NCBI GenBank assembly: GCA_049509675.1
Contig: JBEKZQ010000005.1
Location: forward strand, 1-37,824
From: JBEKZQ01 sp049509675
Lineage (GTDB): Bacteria > Planctomycetota > Planctomycetia > Pirellulales > Thermoguttaceae
DNA length: 37,824 bases
Reading direction: 5' to 3'
The notes beneath the pieces were generated by a model. It worked only from the letters and a program-made list of their open reading frames with translations, ran no database searches and was not told where the DNA came from. Below are positions 31,165 to 37,824 of this stretch, piece by piece. A program made the position numbers and the translations under genes. Each line of letters begins with the position of its first letter. Within the stretch, counting starts at the first letter, position 1.

Positions 31165-31242
31165 TGCCAGTTATGACGGCAATACCGGTGGTTCCGAAAA
31201 GGCGCGGCGTAGCGAAGATGCCGGTTATGACGGCAATGCCGG
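31165..31242. repeat. Two 24-bp direct repeats, period 54 bp
   Basis: TGCCAGTTATGACGGCAATA and the following CCGG at 31165-31188 recur at 31219-31242 with two differences. They lie in the gap between the BBP7-type gene start and the 3' end of the peptidase gene, nine bases before the latter's stop. They could be operator sites for the BBP7-type gene or a small tandem duplication. They match none of the other repeat families. Confidence 0.55.
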
Positions 31243-31251
31243 CTGTAACGG

Positions 31252-32418
31252 CTACGCCAGGAAAAATCCGCCCTGGAAATCGGGGTCGTGCTCCAGCAGC
31301 CAGTCGAGATACTGGCCTTTCAGAGGCGCATGGCGGATCTGCTGGGTCCGGCCGCCCGGGCCCTGGGCGGCAAAGACCGCGTCGAGTTGGCCGTTGGCCT
31401 GGCTGCTCTTGGCGACGGCCCGAACCGGCGCGTTGCTGCTGGAACCGCTAAAGGCGGTGGTGCTCGCCAACAGGGCGCCGCCGGCGCTGTAGGTGCGGAT
31501 TTGCGAGCCGCCGCTGGAGCCGGCGGCGGCGAGAATGTCCGGCGTCGGGTCGACGCCGGTCCCGGCGACCGCCACGCTGACGCCGCCGCGGAAGGACGTG
31601 CCGAAGGGGATGATCGTGCGCAGCGGCGTGTAGCTGGCGGCCGGCTTGGAGACGTCGTATTCGGCAATCGTGGCCGTCATGCCGGGGCCCGAGCCGACGA
31701 CAAGTTCGGCCCGGCCGTCGCCGTTGAGGTCGGCCGCGGCGATCGTGCCGCCGCCCATGAAATTGGCGGCAAAGGCCCGAAAATCCCGCGCCGGCGCGCT
31801 CGAAAACGGCTGGGCCGGATTGCTGCGGAGTTGGTTGTCGAACACGCGGACCTCGGCCGGGCCGAAGCTGGGCACCGTGGCGATGTCGGCCAGGCCGTCG
31901 CCGTTGAAATCGCCCACCGCCAGTTGCACGCCGTCGATGAAGCCGGCCGCATAGGCGTTGAAGCGGAACTGCGTCAGCTCGTGCCCGCTGAGGTCAAAGA
32001 CCTTGATTTGCGGCGCGTGGTTCAGCCCGGGCGCGGTGATGATCTCGGTGGAGCCGTCGCCATTGACGTCGCCCAGGGCCACGCGAACGCCGCCATGATA
32101 GCTCGGCTCATAGGCCAGGAACTGGGTGATCAGGGCCCCGGTGTTCGTGTCGTAGACCTGCACCATGGGCCGGCCGGAGAGCGACGCATCGGCGCCCACG
32201 GCCAGCACCTCGAAACTCTGGTACAGGTGCGCGATGGTGATGGTGAAAGTTCGCGCGGCCGAGGTGTCGACGCCGCCGTTGGCCGTGCCGCCGTTGTCTT
32301 TCAGACGCAGCGTGACCGTGGCCGTGCCGTGGGCATACAGTGCGGGCGTGAAGGAAAGCCCTCCCGTGGGCGAAACGGCCGGCTGCGCGGCGAACAGCCC
32401 GGGATTGTTGTTGCTCAC
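31252..32418 (-). CDS. C-terminal remainder of the C1A peptidase surface protein (frameshifted)
   Basis: This frame codes for 388 residues that continue the upstream protein in another frame. It begins in mid-domain (VSNNNPGLFAAQPAVSP), the second half of a repeat module whose first half (GNVTVKEDSG) ends the upstream frame. FG-GAP/VCBS-like repeats follow: ALGDVNGDGSTEI, AVGDFNGDGLADI and AADLNGDGRAELVVGSGPG. These form a beta-propeller-like calcium-binding region in extracellular proteins. The last segment (QYLDWLLEHDPDFQGGFFLA) is unassigned. The GTG at 32418 has no ribosome site and lies at the break, so independent translation is unlikely. Confidence 0.75.
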   Translation of the reverse strand: MSNNNPGLFAAQPAVSPTGGLSFTPALYAHGTATVTLRLKDNGGTANGGVDTSAARTFTITIAHLYQSFEVLAVGADASLSGRPMVQVYDTNTGALITQFLAYEPSYHGGVRVALGDVNGDGSTEIITAPGLNHAPQIKVFDLSGHELTQFRFNAYAAGFIDGVQLAVGDFNGDGLADIATVPSFGPAEVRVFDNQLRSNPAQPFSSAPARDFRAFAANFMGGGTIAAADLNGDGRAELVVGSGPGMTATIAEYDVSKPAASYTPLRTIIPFGTSFRGGVSVAVAGTGVDPTPDILAAAGSSGGSQIRTYSAGGALLASTTAFSGSSSNAPVRAVAKSSQANGQLDAVFAAQGPGGRTQQIRHAPLKGQYLDWLLEHDPDFQGGFFLA

Positions 32419-35400
32419 CGCTGTCCTCCTTCACCGTCACATTGCCGCCGGGGGTGAACGAGGGGGCCTGGTTCACGGGCGTGACGTTGATGGTGACCCG
32501 GGCCACGTTCGAGCGGCCCACGCCGTCGACGGCCTGATAGGTGAAGCTGTCGGCGCCGCTAAAGTACTGATTGGGCTGATAGGTGAACGCCCCGTCGGCC
32601 GCCCAGTGGAGTTGTCCGTGGGCGGGCAAGGTGACGGGCGCCATGCTGAGCGTGTAGCCGCCCGGCTCGTAGTCGTTGGCCAGCACGCCAGCGGCAGCCG
32701 TGACCGAGAGCGGCACGTTCTCCAGGGTGTTATAAGAATCGTTGACCGCCGTTGGCGCCACGTAGAGGATGGTGATGGTGGTGGTGTAGTCGGTGAAGCG
32801 GCCGTCCTGGTCGATAATGCGGGCGTGGACCAGGAGCGTGGCGGGGCCATCGGCCAGATCGGCGGCCGGCACGGTGGCCGAGGCGGCCGTGACCGAACCG
32901 GCGTAGGTGCCGTCGCCGATGTCGAATCGGCCGTCGCTAGTAAAGGCATAGGCATAATGAAAGCCGGCGGCAGCGGCGGTCGCCGACGGGTCGGTAGGCT
33001 GGCTGAAGCTTACCGTGGCCGTGCCGCCCATGTTGACCGGTCCGCTGTTGCTGAGCGTCGCCGTGGGAGGCGGCGAGACGCCCAGGTTCTGAGCGGTCGC
33101 CTGAGCGCCCGGGGCGAGCGAAACGGCCAGCGTGCCCGGATCGGCCGCATCGACCGTCAGGGCCTTGATCGTCAAGTTGGCCGTGGGGTCGAACGTGGCC
33201 AGATCGGTCCACTGGCCGGCGTCGAAGTAGTAACTTTCGCCCGGTTGGGAAGTGGCGTTGGACGAGTAGCCGGCCAACTTCATCGAGATGGCCATGGGGA
33301 ACTGGCCGCCGTTGTCGAGGTGCAGGGCGACATAGAATTTTTGCCCGGCGGCCAACGGCACCTGCGACGGCAGATCGACGGTATGGTAGCCGGGATCGTC
33401 GCACGTTCCGGAAACCGTGCCCAGCAGTCCGGACAAGACGCCGCCGGAGAAGCTGCTGTAGACATTGACCTGATAACCGGCGTTATCGGCGGTCGTGTAG
33501 AACTGGACCGACTTCAGGTCCTGGCTGCTGCCGGCGGTGAAGGCGTTGAAGGCGTCGGTGGCGTTGATGTCTTCCACCTCGCCGTACTCGTCGTAATAGT
33601 AGATGTGGTCGTAGCTGCTGGCGGGGACCGCGTTGATGTAGGCCGTAGCCGTCTGGGCGGCGACGGTGTCGCTGTAGGAGATCCAGAAGTAGCCCCGGTC
33701 GCCCCAGGCGGCGCCCCAACTGTTCTTGATCAGCCAGGCCCCCGGCGCGGCCGCCGCGGTGACCTTGTTGTCGTCCCAGCCGACGATGGCGACGGCGTGA
33801 TTGGCCTCCTGGCTTCCGGAATAGTAATAGGTATTGTCGCTGGCATTGAAGGCGCTGGAGTCGAAGTACATGTCGGTGGTCAGCGCGCCGTAAGTCATCA
33901 GGGCCTGCTTGATCCGCTCGGGCGTGTCGAAGGTGAGCGAGTCGCGGACATAGTACTGCGGGGTGCCGCCGGGCGCCGGCATGTCATCCCAATCGTAATA
34001 GGGAGAGTCGGAGGCATTGATGGGTCCCGATCCCCGGCTCAGATAGGCGCGGCTCATGTTCACGTCGAAACCGCCGCCGTTTGGCCAGTAGTCGAAGCGG
34101 TGGTAATCCTTCAAGTTGTTCTCGGAGAAGGTGGTCGCTGGTCCCCCCTCCACGAGGATCGCGCTTTCCAGAGCGGCGTAGGTGGCGAAGGCCCAACAGC
34201 CGCCCAAGGCGCCTTGGTCCTCGATCGGCGTCACGTCATTGAGCGTGCGCAGGTCGAAGCTGGCCGGGGCGGGCGCAAGCGGGGGACTGTCCCAATTTTC
34301 GTTCGACGAAAATGGGACTGTCCCCTTCGCGGATGCGGCACCGGCGGTCGCTCCCACACCGGCCGAGCGCGATTCCGCCAGTCTGCCCTGCAGGACGAAC
34401 GGCACGCCCACCGGCGGCAGGTGCGAGACCTGCCCGGCGGCCACGGTGGCGGTCGAGGTTCCAACGGCGCCCGAAGGATACCCAGTCCCGTTTTCCTGGT
34501 AGGAAGACTGCGACCCGGAATCCACGGCCACCACGTAATTGCCGTCCCTCAGGCCGGTGAAGGTGTACGACCCGTTGGCATCCGTGGTGGTGGAGGGCTC
34601 GCCAGGGTCCCGCAGCCCGTTGTGATTGAGATCCAGATAGACGGTTGCGCCGCTGGCGGCCGTTTCGCCGCTGTCCCATGTGCCGTTGGCGTTGGCGTCG
34701 TTCCAGATCGTGCCCTGGATCTCGCCGAAGGGGTTGACGGTGATCGACTTGACATATTCGTTGAGCCAGGCGTCGGCCGGCGCGACGCCGTCGGCGGTCG
34801 TGTCGGGGATGATCGCGATCTGGTGGATGCCCACCGCCAGCGGGCCGAGGTCGAAGTCGGTCACGGTAAAGAAGTCGCCCGAGAGCACGCCCGCCGGGGT
34901 CTGCCAGGTCTTCTCCGGCGCGCCGTCCACGTACACCGAGGTCCAGAACGCCGCGGCCGGCGCGTCGCCCACGTTCTTCACGGCCCAATCGACGTAGAGA
35001 CTGTCGCTCGGGTACAGTACGTCGTCGGTGTTGGTGCCGGTGGTGTTGGAGACCACGATCTTGTCGTCCCACCAGGCCGCCGCCCGGGCCGGGATCAAGA
35101 GCGTGCGGGAGACGTCCAGGTCATCGTAGGCGGCCGTCACTCCGTCGGCACTGTTGAGATTATCATCGTAAAGCACGATCTGCTCGGCGGCGGGAATCGA
35201 CCATACGGCGCCGCGGAACAACGCGTAGCCATTGCCGTAATAGTTGATCTGGTTGGTCGTGGCGTCGATGGCGATGGTCACCTGGATGGGAGAATCCGGC
35301 CCCCACGTCCAGCCCGTGTAGGTCCACTGCACCTGGCTGCCGACGTTGGTGAGTACGAAAACGTAGCCCTGATTCAGTTCGTGGTAGAAGCAGATGTCGG

Positions 35401-36154
35401 CCGTGATGTCGCCTTGCGAGTCGCCCAGGACGGCCACATAGTAGTTCGAACCGCCCATGAACTTCAGCGGATTAGTGGGCTGATTGACCAACAAGTTGGC
35501 CGAGACCACGTAGGTCCCGGCGGACTGGCTTCCAAAGTCGGGGCTGAATCCGCCCACGAGGCCGCCGGCGGCAACCTTGGCATCATTGCCGACCTGAAGG
35601 TACTGCGAGCCGTCAAACGGAGACCCGACGGCCACGGCCGGCTGGGTCGCGTCTCCGGCAAAAGTGTTCCAACCGTTTTGTGTGCCCAGGAATCCGGCCG
35701 TAAAACCCTCCGATGACTCGAAGCCGGTGGAATAGACGGTGGCAGAGCTGGCCGCACCGCTTGCGGCGATGCCGGGTGTGGCAGCGGCCTTCACAGTCGG
35801 CGAAGCAACAAGCAGGGGACTGTCCCAATTTTCGTTCGGCGAAAATGGGACTGTCCCCTTCGCAATTTCGGCCGCGGCAGGCAACGCCGACGGATGAGGA
35901 TGGGCGGCGATTTGGGCGGCCGCCGCGGCCGGGTCCAAGAGCACGGCGCTGTGCGCGGCGCCTGCCGTCAGGGCCGAGGTGTTGAAGTTCGGCCGCAAGA
36001 CGAGCGATGCGGCCGCCTGGGCCAGCGGGCTGACGCTCAGCAGACGCCGATCTTCGAGGGCCTCGATGAGCAACCGCGTACCGCGGTCGCGCCGCCGATC
36101 CCGCACGCCCAGGCGAGCCCGCAAACCGTTAAGCGTCGCAACGAAAGTAGCCAC
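32108..36154 (-). CDS. LEPR-XLL-like surface protein with C1A cysteine peptidase domain (frameshifted 3' part)
   Basis: The frame spans 1348 residues, but those after about 1244 (past 32419) are an out-of-frame tail. The order is: LEPR-XLL-like EALEDRRLLS (31-40), a lectin-like beta region (about 140-350), a CARDB-like domain (385-470), an SdrD B-like module (478-590), a papain-like C1A peptidase (632-835), a lectin-like domain (845-1000) and cadherin-like modules (about 1140-1245). The peptidase has its full set: Gln647 and Cys653 (EDQGALGGCWAFA), His786 (ANHAVAIVGWDD) and Asn811 (IKNSWGAAWG). Two family A palindromes are translated at about 99-113 and 609-623. The start is GTG 36154 with AGGA six bases upstream. 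Surface display is inferred. Confidence 0.85.
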   Translation of the reverse strand: MATFVATLNGLRARLGVRDRRRDRGTRLLIEALEDRRLLSVSPLAQAAASLVLRPNFNTSALTAGAAHSAVLLDPAAAAAQIAAHPHPSALPAAAEIAKGTVPFSPNENWDSPLLVASPTVKAAATPGIAASGAASSATVYSTGFESSEGFTAGFLGTQNGWNTFAGDATQPAVAVGSPFDGSQYLQVGNDAKVAAGGLVGGFSPDFGSQSAGTYVVSANLLVNQPTNPLKFMGGSNYYVAVLGDSQGDITADICFYHELNQGYVFVLTNVGSQVQWTYTGWTWGPDSPIQVTIAIDATTNQINYYGNGYALFRGAVWSIPAAEQIVLYDDNLNSADGVTAAYDDLDVSRTLLIPARAAAWWDDKIVVSNTTGTNTDDVLYPSDSLYVDWAVKNVGDAPAAAFWTSVYVDGAPEKTWQTPAGVLSGDFFTVTDFDLGPLAVGIHQIAIIPDTTADGVAPADAWLNEYVKSITVNPFGEIQGTIWNDANANGTWDSGETAASGATVYLDLNHNGLRDPGEPSTTTDANGSYTFTGLRDGNYVVAVDSGSQSSYQENGTGYPSGAVGTSTATVAAGQVSHLPPVGVPFVLQGRLAESRSAGVGATAGAASAKGTVPFSSNENWDSPPLAPAPASFDLRTLNDVTPIEDQGALGGCWAFATYAALESAILVEGGPATTFSENNLKDYHRFDYWPNGGGFDVNMSRAYLSRGSGPINASDSPYYDWDDMPAPGGTPQYYVRDSLTFDTPERIKQALMTYGALTTDMYFDSSAFNASDNTYYYSGSQEANHAVAIVGWDDNKVTAAAAPGAWLIKNSWGAAWGDRGYFWISYSDTVAAQTATAYINAVPASSYDHIYYYDEYGEVEDINATDAFNAFTAGSSQDLKSVQFYTTADNAGYQVNVYSSFSGGVLSGLLGTVSGTCDDPGYHTVDLPSQVPLAAGQKFYVALHLDNGGQFPMAISMKLAGYSSNATSQPGESYYFDAGQWTDLATFDPTANLTIKALTVDAADPGTLAVSLAPGAQATAQNLGVSPPPTATLSNSGPVNMGGTATVSFSQPTDPSATAAAAGFHYAYAFTSDGRFDIGDGTYAGSVTAASATVPAADLADGPATLLVHARIIDQDGRFTDYTTTITILYVAPTAVNDSYNTLENVPLSVTAAAGVLANDYEPGGYTLSMAPVTLPAHGQLHWAADGAFTYQPNQYFSGADSFTYQAVDGVGRSNVARVTINVTPVNQAPSFTPGGNVTVKEDSGEQQQSRAVRRAAGRFAHGRAFLHARTVCPRHGHGHAASERQRRHGQRRRRHLGRANFHHHHRAPVPEFRGAGRGRRCVALRPAHGAGLRHEHRGPDHPVPGL
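34282..34325. repeat. Family A palindrome, 44-bp variant, before the C1A domain
   Basis: It has the same 44-bp core as at 35815 apart from one base. It is translated as KGTVPFSSNENWDSP in the linker just before the C1A peptidase domain. Its flanks GCGGGCGCA and CGGATGCG match the kinase-gene copy. Confidence 0.87.
35815..35858. repeat. Family A palindrome, 44-bp variant, near the peptidase N-terminus
   Basis: It has the same core as the copy at 34282, in the same orientation and frame, and is translated as KGTVPFSPNENWDSP between the LEPR-XLL-like region and the first beta domain. This is the second copy within one gene. Confidence 0.87.
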
Positions 36155-36301
36155 GGTTTGTCCTGGGCTCGGGAAACGAGTGCCGCTCCACTGTCACATT
36201 TTTCTATGATAACCGATCCTTGGCAAAGAAGCCAACCCCCCGGTAGGCTTGGCAGAGAGATGCAAAGTTGCGAAGTCTCCCGGGACACAGGTCCATTCCG
36301 T

Positions 36302-36368
36302 ACACTAGCCCGAAGCGCCAGCGAGGGATTTGCGGTGATTCTCCCTCGCTGGCGCGTCGGGCTAGTGT
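36302..36368. repeat. Family C palindrome, intergenic
   Basis: CACTAGCCCGAAGCGCCAGC and its complement form long arms around a shorter centre than at 3292. The G-to-C change in the arm is matched on the other side (GCCAGCG/CGCTGGC), so pairing is kept. It lies in the gap upstream of the C1A peptidase gene. Confidence 0.8.
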
Positions 36369-36459
36369 CGCACATCACCACTTTGCAGATCTCCTGGCCC
36401 GGGGTAGCGAGCCGCGGACAGGGCGAGCGGACGGAGCAAAGCGCGGTCGCGCCGGTCTA

Positions 36460-36540
36460 CCCGTGCTAAAAGCACGGGCCTAATACCGCCTACGGCGGAA
36501 AGCCCGATGAATCGGGCTGGATGCAAGCGCCTCAGGCGTT
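36460..36540. repeat. Row of four different hairpins at the 3' end of the PEP-CTERM gene
   Basis: Four short perfect hairpins follow one another: CCCGTGCTAAAAGCACGGG (36460-36478), CCGCCTACGGCGG (36486-36498), AGCCCGATGAATCGGGCT (36501-36518) and AAGCGCCTCAGGCGTT (36525-36540). The last one overlaps the stop codon of the PEP-CTERM gene. They could stabilise or end its transcript, though none is followed by a U-tract. With the family C copy they explain most of this 377-bp gap; 36155-36301 and 36369-36459 show nothing recognisable. Confidence 0.7.
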
Positions 36541-37527
36541 CCGGCGTAGTCTCCAGACCCCAAACGCCAACGCGCCCGCAAGCAACATGGCGATGCCACC
36601 GGGCTCAGGGCTCGCTGCGCTACTTGCAACACGAAAACCGATGTCGGAGCCCTCGTAGGTCGGAGTGTAGTTGTTTCGGCTGAACGAGGCTAGATCGAAC
36701 GAGGGGTCGTTGAACGCCCCGCCACGCAAACCCCGCGACGAACTGGTGACAGGCGTCTCGTTCCACTGCCAAACGTTGCCACCTTGGTCGTACGTCCCAT
36801 AGGGACCGGGAGATTCTGAAAATACGCCGACCGCCGTCAAGCAGTTTGTCGGGTCGGTGTAGTTGTTAAGGTAATAGTTCGCGTTGTTGCCGGTGTCGGG
36901 CAGCGTGTTGCCGGGCGCCGTGTTGCTCTTCGTCGGATAGGTCCAATAACCCGCGTTGGTGCTACCTCCCTTGTAGTACGCCGCCTTATACCATTCGTTC
37001 TCCGTGGGGATGAAATAGGTCGCCCCGGTGTTGCGGGTTTCCGTCATCAAATTGGTGGTGTCGCCGTTGAGCGTGTAGGCCCCGGTTTCCGTCGTGCCGT
37101 TCCCCTCAGGCTCACTTGGCTGGCCATTTTGCAGCCAGTTGCTGAATCGGGCCGCATCGCCCAAGGAAACGTAGTTGACCGGGAAACTGCCGTTCTTGGT
37201 GGTCGCGTAGCTATAAGTGCCCGAACTGAGGGTCCGAGAAATGCCGCAACCATACGACGTATCCGTTGCCATGCTCGAGTTGTATAAGCCGTAGGGGTCG
37301 CTCGTCGTGGCGACAGCATTGAGAAACGCGGCGTACTGCGCGGCGGTCACGTCGTACTTACCCATCTGGTAGGTGTATCCAACTCCACCATATCCGGTGG
37401 TGTCGGCTTGGTTACCGGGGTCGCCCACGGTCACCATCGCCATGGTGATCGTGCTGGCCCGGGCGGACAGCACGCCCGCGGCCGCCACGGCCGCCGCCAG
37501 GATCATCGTATTCAGCGTGTGTCTCAT
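36532..37527 (-). CDS. SUMF1/FGE-domain protein with PEP-CTERM sorting signal
   Basis: This 331-residue protein has a signal peptide (LNTMILAAAVAAAGVLSARA) and a SUMF1-type domain (about 30-300: YQMGKYDVTAAQYAAFLNAV, FIPTENEWYKAAYYKGG, YDQGGNVWQWNET, RGLRGGAFND, GSDIGFRVAS). It ends in PEPGGIAMLLAGALAFGVWR plus LRRNA, a PEP-CTERM tripartite signal. The cysteine pair used by true formylglycine-generating enzymes is not seen at the expected C-terminal position, so a binding or structural role is more likely. An exosortase encoded elsewhere would process it. AAGGGA precedes the ATG by about nine bases. Confidence 0.87.
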   Translation of the reverse strand: MRHTLNTMILAAAVAAAGVLSARASTITMAMVTVGDPGNQADTTGYGGVGYTYQMGKYDVTAAQYAAFLNAVATTSDPYGLYNSSMATDTSYGCGISRTLSSGTYSYATTKNGSFPVNYVSLGDAARFSNWLQNGQPSEPEGNGTTETGAYTLNGDTTNLMTETRNTGATYFIPTENEWYKAAYYKGGSTNAGYWTYPTKSNTAPGNTLPDTGNNANYYLNNYTDPTNCLTAVGVFSESPGPYGTYDQGGNVWQWNETPVTSSSRGLRGGAFNDPSFDLASFSRNNYTPTYEGSDIGFRVASSAASPEPGGIAMLLAGALAFGVWRLRRNA

Positions 37528-37550
37528 CGTCGTTTTCCCTTGTTGCTACC

Positions 37551-37607
37551 GTAGGACGGATTGCCAATCCGTCTGGTTTCCAAGGACGGATTGGCAATCC
37601 GTCCTAC
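37551..37607. repeat. Family B palindrome upstream of the PEP-CTERM gene
   Basis: Inverted arms (37551-37573 and 37584-37607) have the same core as at 9956 and nearly the same loop as at 26404 (TGGTTTCCAA against GGTTTCCGG). It starts 24 bp upstream of the PEP-CTERM gene's ATG and would lie between promoter and gene, or within the promoter. Confidence 0.87.
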
Positions 37608-37615
37608 AACCTCAC

Positions 37616-37667
37616 GTACTCATCTCGCTCCGCGAGATGTCAAACCTCTCGCGGAGCGAGAGGAGTA
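37616..37667. repeat. Double hairpin with GTACT ends
   Basis: Two hairpins, CATCTCGCTCCGCGAGATG (37621-37639) and CTCTCGCGGAGCGAGAG (37647-37663), lie inside outer GTACT/AGTAC ends and are also complementary to each other. It is the only copy of this type in the window but has the same architecture as family B. The following 37668-37758 show nothing recognisable. Confidence 0.7.
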
Positions 37668-37758
37668 CTTTCGATCCTTCGTGGCGGAGTCAGTTGCGCC
37701 GGGAGACAAGCCAAGACAGAGCAGAGAGGAAACTTTAGGCAGCCCCCGGCGCGGTTCG

Positions 37759-37824
37759 CTAGACATCCGCACCGACAAAGTCGCGAAAGACGACCCATTC
37801 CTGGGCAAAACGCCCGCTCCTGGT
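37759..37824 (-). CDS. Possible C-terminal fragment of a gene beyond the window
   Basis: A minus-strand frame is open from the window end to a TAG at 37759-37761 and codes for 21 residues (ending FAQEWVVFRDFVGADV). The composition looks protein-like, but the stretch is too short to assign, and chance openness in GC-rich DNA is possible. Confidence 0.22.
   Translation of the reverse strand, partial: TRSGRFAQEWVVFRDFVGADV

Noticed and set aside
32410..32430. Programmed frameshifting in the C1A peptidase gene
   Set aside because: No slippery heptamer is seen at the break, and the two halves of the module do not join directly; a stretch seems to be missing, which fits a deletion better.
32165..35716. 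An 1183-codon open frame on the plus strand opposite the C1A peptidase gene
   Set aside because: It is a mirror of the coding strand with Val/Gly/Arg-rich low-complexity sequence and no motifs; the minus-strand protein has a complete catalytic set.
9956..37607. Dispersed palindromes considered as a CRISPR array
   Set aside because: Copies are far apart, not regularly spaced, have no spacers and no cas genes nearby.
37620..37808. A 62-codon minus-strand frame at the window end
   Set aside because: It runs through the double hairpin and has Arg/Ser-rich sequence without motif; a different frame ending at 37759 is a slightly better candidate for a partial gene.

Overview
The window looks like a piece of a Planctomycetes chromosome, probably from the Pirellulales side of the phylum. 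The evidence is a DUF1559-type pseudopilin, a DUF1598 protein, a BBP7-type outer-membrane protein, three large surface proteins with the N-terminal 'LE.LE.R..LS' (LEPR-XLL-like) motif, an ECF sigma factor paired with a Ser/Thr kinase-TPR protein, a PEP-CTERM protein, and GC-rich DNA full of palindromic repeats. No rRNA, tRNA, CRISPR array, transposase or phage gene was recognised.

Layout. (1) 1-5418, plus strand: a type II secretion/type IV pilus-like operon with three consecutive GspF-like membrane proteins (the first cut by the window edge), then four small pseudopilin-like proteins, the last of DUF1559 type. (2) 5452-13786, plus strand: a molybdenum-hydroxylase operon. It holds a [2Fe-2S] subunit, a Tat-exported molybdopterin subunit, an XdhC-type insertion factor, a MocA-type nucleotidyltransferase, MoaA, MoeA, MoaC and a MOSC-MogA fusion. 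It could build and load the cofactor for the enzyme it encodes, but MoaD, MoaE and an FAD subunit are absent. (3) 13876-23443, minus strand: ECF sigma factor, kinase-TPR protein, LEPR-XLL-like protein, a LEPR-XLL-like protein carrying a glutamic peptidase (G1/eqolisin) domain, and a DUF1598 protein. The first three are tightly packed. (4) 23835-26344, minus strand: a CBM9-like protein translationally coupled to a sugar-porter MFS transporter. (5) 26648-28887, plus strand: a sugar-phosphate nucleotidyltransferase coupled to a galactokinase-like GHMP kinase. (6) 29004-37527, minus strand: an ACT-domain protein, a BBP7-type outer-membrane protein, a very large C1A cysteine peptidase surface protein split by an apparent frameshift, and a SUMF1-domain PEP-CTERM protein.

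The most striking feature is not a gene. At least six unrelated palindromic repeat families (called A to E and G below) are scattered through the window, both between genes and inside reading frames, where they are translated in frame. Family A (GGGGACTGTCCC arms) sits inside the kinase domain, the galactokinase-like protein, twice in the C1A peptidase protein, and in the leader of the DUF1559 pseudopilin. In that leader it is flanked by a 23-bp direct duplication that also duplicates the prepilin cleavage region. Three successive pseudopilin genes each carry a different repeat between the start codon and the hydrophobic segment, and every gap over 70 bp in the molybdenum operon holds one palindrome. 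All calls come from reading the sequence; no database search was run.
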